Source of the DNA: an uncultured Pseudomonadota bacterium
GTDB lineage: Bacteria > Pseudomonadota > Gammaproteobacteria > Burkholderiales > SG8-39
Direction: 5' to 3'
Assembly: GCA_903909415.1 (NCBI GenBank)
Contig: CAIVVS010000256.1
Coordinates: 1 to 16,155 of the forward strand
DNA: 16,155 nt
Below, piece by piece: positions 7,249 to 13,618 of the stretch; position 1 is the stretch's first letter; each line of letters starts with the position of its first letter. The notes below the pieces were generated by a model, which worked only from the letters and a program-made list of their open reading frames with translations, was not told the origin of the DNA and ran no database searches. A program made the translations under genes and the position numbers.

Positions 7249-8373
7249 ATGGTCCCGGTGAAACGCGCACTGGTGGTGGGCGGCAGCGTCGCGGGCATGT
7301 CCGCGTCGATCTCGCTCGCCCGAGCCGGCATCGAAGTGGACCTGGTCGAGCGCGACGCCGAATGGGGCGTCACCGGCGCCGGCATCACCATCACCCGGCC
7401 GTCGCTGCGCGCGTTCGCGCGCCTGGGCATCCTGGAACGCATCCGCGACGAGGGCCACCTGCACGAGGGCGTGCTGGTGCACGACGCGCAGGGCCGCTAC
7501 CTGCAGCAGGTGCTGAGCCCGCCGCTGGTGGACGCGGACGTGCCCGGTGCGGGCGGCATCCTGCGTCCGGTCCTGCACCGCATCCTCGCCGACGCGACGC
7601 GTGCGGCCGGCGTGACGGTGCGCACCGGCCTCACCGTCTCCACGCTGGCGCAGGACCCGGAGGACGTGGACCTCGCCTTCGCCGACGGCAGCAGCGGCCG
7701 CTACGACATGGTGGTCGGCGCCGACGGCCTGTTCTCGCAGATGCGCGGCCTGCTGTTCCCGGACGCGCCGCCGCCGCGTTTCACCGGCCAGGCCTGCTGG
7801 CGCCTGATGCTGCCGCGCCCGGAATCCGTGTCGCAACGGCATTTCTTCCTCGGCGGCCCGGTGAAGGTCGGGCTCACGCCGGTGTCGAAGGACGAGATGT
7901 ACCTGTTCCTGCTGGAACACGTGCCGCACAACCCGTGGCGCGAGCCGGACACGCAGCACCGCCTGCTCGCGCAGCTGCTGGACGGCTACGGCGGCGTGCT
8001 CGCCGACGTCCGAGCGCAGCTGGGGCCGGACTCTCGCATCGTCTACCGGCCGCTGGAGGCGCACCTGCTGCGCCACGACTGGCATTCGGGGCGCGTGCTG
8101 CTGCTGGGCGACGCGGCACACGCGACCACGCCGCAGCTCGCCTCGGGCGCGGGCATGGCGGCCGAGGACGGCCTGGTGCTGGCCGACGAGCTGCAGCGGC
8201 GCGACACGCTGGCCGGGGCCTACGCCGGGTTCATGGGGCGGCGCTACCCGCGCTGCCGCCTGGTGGTGGAGAACTCGCTGCGCATCGGCGAGCTGGAGGT
8301 GGCCGCGGCGCCGCCGCAGGAACAGGCGGCGGTGGTGGCGCAATCACTGGAGGTGCTGGCACGCCCCATCTAG
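7249..8373 (+). CDS. FAD-dependent monooxygenase (class A aromatic hydroxylase family)
   Basis: This encodes a 374-residue flavoprotein of the PHBH/UbiH fold. The N-terminal Rossmann motif is VVGGSVAGMSAS (GGSVAG at 11-16) with Glu34 at the end of the second strand. The DG motif is GADGLFSQMR (Asp159-Gly160). The GD motif is LLLGDAAHATTPQLASGAG, near 284-302, which binds the FAD ribityl chain. All three motifs are intact. The first glycine motif is slightly atypical (G-G-S-V-A-G), which occurs in this group. Ribosome binding is strong: GGAGGAGG (7235-7242) six bases before ATG 7249. Sitting directly after the LigB gene, it likely hydroxylates the aromatic ring before cleavage using NAD(P)H and O2. 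It ends in TAG, which matters for judging the amber codon in the transporter gene. Confidence 0.9.
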   Translation: MVPVKRALVVGGSVAGMSASISLARAGIEVDLVERDAEWGVTGAGITITRPSLRAFARLGILERIRDEGHLHEGVLVHDAQGRYLQQVLSPPLVDADVPGAGGILRPVLHRILADATRAAGVTVRTGLTVSTLAQDPEDVDLAFADGSSGRYDMVVGADGLFSQMRGLLFPDAPPPRFTGQACWRLMLPRPESVSQRHFFLGGPVKVGLTPVSKDEMYLFLLEHVPHNPWREPDTQHRLLAQLLDGYGGVLADVRAQLGPDSRIVYRPLEAHLLRHDWHSGRVLLLGDAAHATTPQLASGAGMAAEDGLVLADELQRRDTLAGAYAGFMGRRYPRCRLVVENSLRIGELEVAAAPPQEQAAVVAQSLEVLARPI

Positions 8374-8420
8374 AGGGCAGGGTCCGCACGACAAGGCAGT
8401 CCAACAAGGAGGAGGTGGAG

Positions 8421-9392
8421 ATGAACAAGCAATTCGCAGGGCGCCTGGCGCTCGTGGCTGCCGTGGCGATGGGCCTGGCGGGCACGGTCCACGCGCAGGC
8501 CTGGCCTTCCAAGCCGGTGAGGCTGGTGACGGCCTCGCCGTCCAGCCCGCAGGACGTGGTAGCGCGCATCGTCGGCCAGAAGCTCTCGGAGATGTGGAAG
8601 CAGTCCGCGACGGTGGAGAACCGTGCCGGCGCCGGGTCGCTGCTGTCCATCCAGGCGACGGTGAAGTCGCCGGCTGACGGCTACACGGTGCTGGTGTCCT
8701 CCAGCGCCTACGCCATCACGCCGGCGCTCTACCCCTCGGCCGGCTTCGACGCGGAGAAGGACCTGGTCGCGGTGCGCATGCTCGCGGTGAGCCCGAACGT
8801 GATCATCGCCGCACCCAACCTGAACGTGCAGAACCTGCAGGAGGTGTTCGCGCGCGCGAAGAAGGGCGAGAAGATGCAGCACGGCTCCCCCGGCCACGGC
8901 ACCGGCCCGGCGCTGGTGATGGAGTACCTGGTGAAGATCGTCGCCAACGTGGACGTGCCGCACGTGCCGTACAAGGGCGCGGTGGCGCCGATCACCGCGG
9001 CCAGCACCGGCGAGGTCGCGCTCGCGACCACCGGCCTCGCGCCCGCGCTGCCCTTCATTCGCTCGGGCAAGGTCAAGGCGCTGGCCGTGACCACCACGCG
9101 CCGCTCGCCCGCGCTGCCGGACGTGCCCACGCTGGCCGAGGCCGGCTTCCCCGCCTTCAGCGACGAGCAGTGGGTGGGCGCCTGGGTGCCGGCCGGCACG
9201 CCGCAGCCCATCGTGGACCGGCTCGCCGAGGACCTGCAGAAGGCGCTGCAGGCCGAGGACGTGCGCACGCGGCTGGCCGGCGCCGGCTACGAGGTCTCCG
9301 CCATGACGCGCGAGCAGTTCGCCACCTACCTGCGCGCAGAGCTCGGCAAGTGGGCCAAGATCGCCAAGGAAACCGGCGCAAAACCGGAGTGA
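8421..9392 (+). CDS. Bug/TctC-family periplasmic substrate-binding protein
   Basis: This is a 323-residue secreted protein. A signal peptide (MNKQFAGRLALVAAVAMGLA then GTVHA) is probably cleaved after residue 25. The mature part begins QAWPSKPVRLVTA, the usual opening of tripartite tricarboxylate transporter receptors. Further family features are ENRAGAGSLL, SPADGYTVLV, HGSPGHGTGPAL, VPYKGAVAPI, RSPALPDVPTLAEAGF and WVPAGTP. A very strong Shine-Dalgarno (AAGGAGGAGG, 8406-8415) precedes ATG 8421. No TctA/TctB membrane partners are present, as is common for the many orphan Bug proteins of Burkholderiales. In the cassette it probably binds the aromatic or carboxylate substrate of the LigAB/FAD enzymes. 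Its stop codon lies inside the first unit of a 14-bp tandem repeat. Confidence 0.92.
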   Translation: MNKQFAGRLALVAAVAMGLAGTVHAQAWPSKPVRLVTASPSSPQDVVARIVGQKLSEMWKQSATVENRAGAGSLLSIQATVKSPADGYTVLVSSSAYAITPALYPSAGFDAEKDLVAVRMLAVSPNVIIAAPNLNVQNLQEVFARAKKGEKMQHGSPGHGTGPALVMEYLVKIVANVDVPHVPYKGAVAPITAASTGEVALATTGLAPALPFIRSGKVKALAVTTTRRSPALPDVPTLAEAGFPAFSDEQWVGAWVPAGTPQPIVDRLAEDLQKALQAEDVRTRLAGAGYEVSAMTREQFATYLRAELGKWAKIAKETGAKPE

Positions 9393-9455
9393 GATGCGCG
9401 GAGTGAGATGCGCGGAGTGAAATACGCCGGGTGAGAGGCGCCGCGTGAAACAGGC
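9386..9455 (+). repeat. 14-bp tandem repeat, five degenerating copies, starting in a stop codon
   Basis: Units are GGAGTGAGATGCGC (9386-9399 and 9400-9413, identical), GGAGTGAAATACGC (9414-9427), CGGGTGAGAGGCGC (9428-9441) and CGCGTGAAACAGGC (9442-9455). The first unit contains the last sense codon and the TGA of the Bug protein gene. Every unit keeps GTGA, and because 14 is not a multiple of three the copies supply TGA in all three plus-strand frames. The copies decay with distance from the gene. Confidence 0.85.
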
Positions 9456-9464
9456 CTTGAACGG

Positions 9465-10574
9465 CTAGCGGGCAGCGCCGCGCGCGGCCAGCGCGGCGTT
9501 GACCCGTGGCATCACTTCGGTGGCCAGCAGTTCCATGGAGCGGAACCAGCCCTCGCGCGCGCCGGGATCGGAGTAGTCGAAGCCCAGCTGCAGCAGGGTG
9601 CCGAAGCCGCCGGTGAGCTCGTACTGCTCGATGATGCGCGCGGCCACCTGGTCCGGGGTGCCGGCGAACCAGGTGCCGTGTTCGACCAGGTAGTCCGCGT
9701 CCACCGGCGCGCCTTCGGGCGCGCCCTTGCGGCGGAACAGGTCGATGATGTTGATGCGCTCGGCCACCGGCCGGAAGTACTCGTTCCAGAAACGTCCCGC
9801 GAACCCGCGGGTCAGCGCGCGGCGCGCCTCGGCCTCGGTGTCGGCGACGTAGATCTCGCGGATCTGGCGCCAGTTGCTGCGGCTGGGCGTGCGCCCGGTC
9901 TTCAGGGCGCCCTCCTCCACCGACGGCCAGTGCACGATCACGTGCTCGGGCGCGACGTTGAAGCTCATGGGGATATAGCCGCGCTCGCCGGCGATGGTGA
10001 GCGACCCGGACTTGGGCATGAAGCCGGCGAAGGCGATGCGCGGCCCGGGCGGCGCGTAGGGCTGGATGTGCCAGTGGTAGCGCTCGTTGTACGCGGGCTT
10101 CTTGATGGTCCAGTACTTGCCGTTGTAATCATCCGGGCCGCCCGGCTTCCAGCAGTCGAGGATGATCTCCAGCGCCTCGCGCGCCATGTCCTGGTGCTGG
10201 TTGGCGCGCGGGTCCACGCCGTAGAGCGCGAAGTCGGTGGGCGTGCCCCCGCCCCCGAAGCCGAACATCAGCCGGCCGCGCGCCATGTGGTCCAGCTGCG
10301 CCAGTTCCACCGCCAGGCGCAGCGGGTGGCTCTGGTACAGCACCTCCACGCCGGTGCCGAGCACGATGCGCGAGGTGTCGCCGAGCGCGCGCGCGATCAC
10401 CTGCTGCGGCGCGGGCACCGGCTCCCAGGGCGCGGTGATGTGCTCGCCCATCCACGCCTCGCTGTAGCCGTACTGCTCGGCGCGGCGGATGAGTTCCAGG
10501 TTCCAGTCCAGCACATCCGCCAGGGGGCGGCCCGGCGGCGTGGCCGGCTGCATGAACAATCCGAGTTTGATCAT
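9465..10574 (-). CDS. LLM-class flavin-dependent oxidoreductase (luciferase-like monooxygenase)
   Basis: This encodes a 369-residue protein of the bacterial-luciferase TIM-barrel family, which uses reduced flavin and O2 to oxidise small organic molecules. It opens MIKLGLFMQPATPPGR, followed by AWMGEHITAPWEPVPAP, IVLGTGVEVLYQSHPLRLA, then LDHMARGRLMFGFGGGG; these are the barrel-strand signatures of the limonene/alkanal-monooxygenase-like subgroup. Later parts include EIYVADTEAEAR and GTPDQVAARI, also family-typical. ATG 10574 is followed directly by the first barrel strand, so the start is secure, though no good Shine-Dalgarno is visible. It is convergent with the Bug protein gene, 72 bp away, and ends in TAG. 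It probably needs a separate flavin reductase, and none is nearby. A role in the adjacent catabolic cassette is possible but unproven. Confidence 0.9.
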   Translation of the reverse strand: MIKLGLFMQPATPPGRPLADVLDWNLELIRRAEQYGYSEAWMGEHITAPWEPVPAPQQVIARALGDTSRIVLGTGVEVLYQSHPLRLAVELAQLDHMARGRLMFGFGGGGTPTDFALYGVDPRANQHQDMAREALEIILDCWKPGGPDDYNGKYWTIKKPAYNERYHWHIQPYAPPGPRIAFAGFMPKSGSLTIAGERGYIPMSFNVAPEHVIVHWPSVEEGALKTGRTPSRSNWRQIREIYVADTEAEARRALTRGFAGRFWNEYFRPVAERINIIDLFRRKGAPEGAPVDADYLVEHGTWFAGTPDQVAARIIEQYELTGGFGTLLQLGFDYSDPGAREGWFRSMELLATEVMPRVNAALAARGAAR

Positions 10575-10821
10575 CGGCGCATTCTAGCCGCGCTGGCATA
10601 CGTCCCGACACGCGGTCCTGCGCAACGGCGCGACGCGGGCCGGAAGCGCCTTGGCGCAGTTGGGTCAGGCTCGCGGCGGGATGGGGGCCAACCATCAAGC
10701 ACCAGCGGACTTACACGTGAAGGAGACTCGAGCCTGCGGGTCCGATACCAGCCTGGATTCGGCCAGAATTGCTTTAAGTTCCTGTTTATGTTAATGTTTT
10801 CTCTTTCAAGCAGATGCAGCC
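10575..10821. other. Intergenic region between divergent LLM and PCuAC genes
   Basis: This 247-bp gap holds the start regions of two divergent genes. The left 170 bp is GC-rich with no recognisable gene or hairpin. The right part (about 10760-10810) is distinctly AT-richer than anything else in the window, with several TTTA/TTAA steps, as expected for a promoter. I see no small coding frame with a ribosome binding site. Confidence 0.6.
10769..10797 (+). promoter_or_regulatory. Candidate sigma70-type promoter of the copper chaperone gene
   Basis: TTGCTT (10769-10774) and TAATGT (10792-10797) are separated by 17 bp and lie 24 bp before the ATG at 10822. Both boxes are partial matches, but they fall in the only AT-rich stretch of the region. 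No obvious copper-regulator palindrome was found around it. Confidence 0.4.
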
Positions 10822-11313
10822 ATGCGCCGAAACCGGTCCCTGCTTGCCCTCTTGCTGACCTCGGTCCTGGCCAGCGTCGCCGTCCACGCCCATGACTTCC
10901 ACGCCGGCGAGCTGCGCGTGGTCCACCCATGGGCGCGGCCCACGCCGCCCGCGGCGAAGACCGGCGGCGCCTACTTCACGCTGCAGAACAAGGGGGCGCA
11001 GCCCGACCGGCTGGTGTCGGCCAGCTCGCCCGCCGCGAAGCGCGTGGAGCTGCACACCATGGCCATGGAAGGCACGGTGATGCGCATGCGCCAGGTGAAG
11101 GCGATCGACATCGCCGCCGGCGCGACCGTGGCGCTGCGTCCCGGCGAGGGCTACCACCTGATGCTGGTGGACCTGGCCCGGCCGCTGGAGCGCGGCGCGC
11201 GCCTGCCGCTCAGGCTCACCTTCGAGAAGTCGGGCAGCGTGGACGTGGTGGTCTACGTCGAGCAGCGCGGCGCCGAGGAACCCGCCCACATCGGGCATCC
11301 GGAACCGAAGTAA
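10822..11313 (+). CDS. Periplasmic copper chaperone, PCuAC (DUF461) family
   Basis: This is a 163-residue secreted protein. The signal peptide (MRRNRSLLALLLTSVLASVA plus VHA) ends near residue 23. The mature protein begins HDFHAGELRVVHPWARPTPP, the family opening. The Cu(I) site follows the known H-x10-M-x21/22-H-x-M pattern: His78, Met89, His112 and Met114. The fold is a cupredoxin-like barrel, here with a C-terminal tail containing HIGH. PCuAC proteins carry Cu(I) to the CuA site of cytochrome c oxidase, often together with Sco. No Sco or oxidase gene is in the window, so it is an isolated copy. The ATG at 10822 gives a proper signal peptide; ribosome binding is weak. It converges on the spermidine-synthase-like gene. 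Confidence 0.93.
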   Translation: MRRNRSLLALLLTSVLASVAVHAHDFHAGELRVVHPWARPTPPAAKTGGAYFTLQNKGAQPDRLVSASSPAAKRVELHTMAMEGTVMRMRQVKAIDIAAGATVALRPGEGYHLMLVDLARPLERGARLPLRLTFEKSGSVDVVVYVEQRGAEEPAHIGHPEPK

Positions 11314-11356
11314 GGCCCCCGCGGCGAACCGCGACCCCGGGGGAACGGGGCCCGCG

Positions 11357-11408
11357 GCTCAGTGCTGCGGCTAAGTGCGGCGACCCAGTGCTGCGACTCA
11401 GTGCTTGA
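11357..11408 (-). repeat. 13-bp imperfect tandem repeat, four copies, overlapping a stop codon
   Basis: Plus-strand units are GCTCAGTGCTGCG (11357-11369), GCTAAGTGCGGCG (11370-11382), ACCCAGTGCTGCG (11383-11395) and ACTCAGTGCTTGA (11396-11408). The last unit includes the final codons and TGA (complement of TCA at 11398-11400) of the minus-strand spermidine-synthase-like gene, so the array extends downstream from that gene's stop. Copies differ at one to four positions. Confidence 0.75.
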
Positions 11409-13422
11409 GGATGCGCAGCAGGTTGTAGAAATCGTCGGTGAAGGTCGGCAGGTCGGCGCGCTGCGCGGCCGGCTGCGAGTTCTTCGCGATCTCCGGCGCA
11501 TCCAGGATGGCCTTGTCCGCGGCGCGCGTGACCAGCACTTGGTCAGTGGACGAACGCCAGTACTCGGGGCCCGACTGGTACTGCGGCCAGTCCGACACGT
11601 GCGCGGTCACCAGGCCGGCCTCGTCGGCCAGCCGGCGGATCACCGGCGGCAGGTCCACGAAGCGGTTGGTCGCCTGGAACACGATCACCCCGCCCGGCTT
11701 CAGGTGCTTCAGGTACACCGCCATCGCCTCGCGCGTGATCAGGTGCATCGGGATGGAGTCACCCGAGAAGGCGTCGATCGCCAGCACGTCGTACTGGCGC
11801 GGCGCCTCGCGCTCCAGCGCCAGCCGCCCGTCGCCGAGCACGATCTCGGGCTTGGCCGGGGACTTGGACAGGAAGGTGAACTCCTTCTGCGCAAGGTCCA
11901 CCACCGTCGGCGCGATCTCGTAGAACACCCAGGTGTCGCCCGGCTTCGCGTAGGCGGCGAGCGCGCCCGCGCCCAGGCCGATCACGCCGACCTTCTTCGG
12001 GCCCTCCGGCAGCGAGGAGAACAGCCGGCCGTAGCCGCTGGTGATGCTGAAGTAGGTGCTGGGCTCCATCTGCAGCGCTTCGGGCAGCAGCTGGCCGCCG
12101 TGGTTGATCGGGCCGTGGTACATGGCACGCAGCGGGAACACCGCGGTCAGGTCGCGGGTGCGCACCACGCCGTAGAAGTCGCGCGCGATCATGCGCACGC
12201 CGTCCAGGTAGGTCTGCATGCCCATGCCGCAGAGCACGACCACGCCCACCACCACGCTGGCCAGGCCCGCGCGCACCGACCAGTGCGAGCCCCACAGGCG
12301 CCACAGCGCGAGCAGGCCCAGCAGCACCAGCGCGATCTGCATCTCGTAGTAACCCGACAGCAGCTGCGGGGCGCCCATGGCCACCGCCACGCCGCCGATC
12401 GCGCCGCCCACCGAGATCATCAGGTAGTACAGCGTGAGGTGGCGCGGGTCGGGCTTGGCGCGCGCGAGTTCGCCGTGGCAGAACATGCAGGCCACGAACA
12501 GGCCGGCGGCGAACAGCGGCACCGCCCAGCGCAGGTCGAGCGAGTCGGTCATCCACGCCATCAGCGGCAGCAGCACGCCCAGCAGCGGCACGAACACGTC
12601 GCGCCGGTACCAGCGCGGGTGGTCGAAGCAGATGATGAAGCTGATCAGGTACAGCGCCAGCGGCAGCACCCACAGGAAGGGTACCGAGGCGACGTTCTGC
12701 GTCATGTGGTTGGTGATCGCCAGCAGCATCGCCGAGCCCAGCGCCGACAGGCCGATCCACTGCAGCAGCGCGGCCTTGTCCACCGGCTTGGCGTCGGCGC
12801 TGGAATCGGCCTCGGGCACCGCCTCCACCGGCTGGCCGGCGGCGTTCTTCAGCGAGATCCACGCGGTCACCGAGCAGGCCAGCGCGAACACCGCGTACAT
12901 GCCGGACCACAGCCACGCGGCATGCGTGCCGCTGAACCAGGGCTCGACCAGCACCGGGTAGCCGAGCAGCGCGAGCAGCGAGGCGAAGTTGGACAGCGCG
13001 AACAGCCGGTAGGGCACGGCCGCGTTGAAGCGCCGCCAGTACCAGGCCTGCAGCAGCGGCGTGGTTGTGGACAGCGCGAGGTAGGGCAGGCCGATGGTCA
13101 CCACCAGCAGGCCGAGGATGCGCAGGATCGGGTCCTCGTTGCCGGCGGGCTTCCAGCCGGCGCCGGCGATGATGGGCAGGCTGGCCAGCGACACCACCAG
13201 CAGGCCAATGTGCACCCAGGTCTGGGTGCGCGGCTTGAGCCAGCGCACCGAGCCGTGCGCATAGGCGTAACCCGCCAGCAGCATGCTCTGGAAGAACAGC
13301 ATGCAGGTGGCCCAGACCGCGGCCGAACCGCCGAACCACGGCAGGATCTGCTTGGCGATCAGCGGCTGGACCAGGAACAGCAGGAAGGCGGAGAGGAAGG
13401 TGGTACTGGCGTAGGGCAGCAT
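11398..13422 (-). CDS. Membrane-anchored spermidine-synthase-like protein (fused transporter-like and SAM-binding domains)
   Basis: This encodes a 674-residue inner-membrane protein. Residues 1 to about 400 hold roughly ten or more hydrophobic segments, starting LPYASTTFLSAFLLFLVQPL and including LSNFASLLALLGYP. Residues about 430-674 form a Rossmann domain of the spermidine synthase type: HGPINHGGQ (436-444), YFSITSGYGRLF, nucleotide loop VGVIGLGAGALAAYA (GLGAG 482-486), acidic YEIAP (Glu502), GDGRLALE (Asp531) and IDAFSGDSIPMHLIT (Asp550). These correspond to AdoMet/dcAdoMet contacts and the catalytic Asp region. True spermidine synthases are soluble and about 280 residues; members of this long fused class have no settled function, so polyamine synthesis should not be assumed. 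ATG 13422 leads straight into the first membrane helix. No polyamine genes are near. Confidence 0.9.
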   Translation of the reverse strand: MLPYASTTFLSAFLLFLVQPLIAKQILPWFGGSAAVWATCMLFFQSMLLAGYAYAHGSVRWLKPRTQTWVHIGLLVVSLASLPIIAGAGWKPAGNEDPILRILGLLVVTIGLPYLALSTTTPLLQAWYWRRFNAAVPYRLFALSNFASLLALLGYPVLVEPWFSGTHAAWLWSGMYAVFALACSVTAWISLKNAAGQPVEAVPEADSSADAKPVDKAALLQWIGLSALGSAMLLAITNHMTQNVASVPFLWVLPLALYLISFIICFDHPRWYRRDVFVPLLGVLLPLMAWMTDSLDLRWAVPLFAAGLFVACMFCHGELARAKPDPRHLTLYYLMISVGGAIGGVAVAMGAPQLLSGYYEMQIALVLLGLLALWRLWGSHWSVRAGLASVVVGVVVLCGMGMQTYLDGVRMIARDFYGVVRTRDLTAVFPLRAMYHGPINHGGQLLPEALQMEPSTYFSITSGYGRLFSSLPEGPKKVGVIGLGAGALAAYAKPGDTWVFYEIAPTVVDLAQKEFTFLSKSPAKPEIVLGDGRLALEREAPRQYDVLAIDAFSGDSIPMHLITREAMAVYLKHLKPGGVIVFQATNRFVDLPPVIRRLADEAGLVTAHVSDWPQYQSGPEYWRSSTDQVLVTRAADKAILDAPEIAKNSQPAAQRADLPTFTDDFYNLLRILKH

Positions 13423-13468
13423 GGAAGTTCCGGGACGGGGCTGGATGGGACTGCGCCGGGGGTCAATG

Positions 13469-13501
13469 GACGCAAGGACGGGAGACGCAAAGGCGCAAAA
13501 A
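13469..13501 (+). repeat. Short GACGCAAGG-type direct repeats upstream of the spermidine-synthase-like gene
   Basis: Three related blocks follow each other: GACGCAAGG (13469-13477), GACGCAAAGG (13484-13493) and GCGCAAAAA (13493-13501). They lie between the candidate promoter and the ATG at 13422, so they fall in the untranslated leader of the minus-strand transcript. This is low-complexity sequence of unknown role. Confidence 0.55.
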
Positions 13502-13510
13502 GTCCCGCAT

Positions 13511-13538
13511 CCTATAAGAAACGCGCCGGGTTTGTCGT
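13511..13538 (-). promoter_or_regulatory. Candidate promoter of the spermidine-synthase-like gene
   Basis: Read on the minus strand, ACGACA (13538-13533) and TATAGG (13516-13511) are 16 bp apart and resemble -35 and -10 boxes. They sit about 90 bp before the start codon in a locally AT-richer patch. The 196-bp gap to the preceding DUF1116 gene supports a separate transcription start. Sequence resemblance is only moderate. Confidence 0.4.
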
Positions 13539-13618
13539 GGATGACCGCCGGGACGGCTATTTCCGCCCCGGACGGCCTGCCGCCGCCGGCTCAGTGCCCT
13601 GGCGACGGTGCTTCTCCC

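Noticed and set aside
6949..8343. Minus-strand open frame of 464 codons opposite the FAD monooxygenase
   Set aside because: It is an antisense shadow with Arg/Ala/His-rich sequence; the opposite strand has FAD motifs and a strong ribosome site.
9386..9455. CRISPR-like repeats
   Set aside because: The units are 14 bp and directly adjacent with no spacers, and there are no cas genes.
11316..11352. GC-rich self-complementary stretch after the copper chaperone gene as a terminator
   Set aside because: Short stems can be drawn (for example CGCGG/CCGCG around a CGAA loop at 11320-11333), but there is no T-run and pairing choices conflict.
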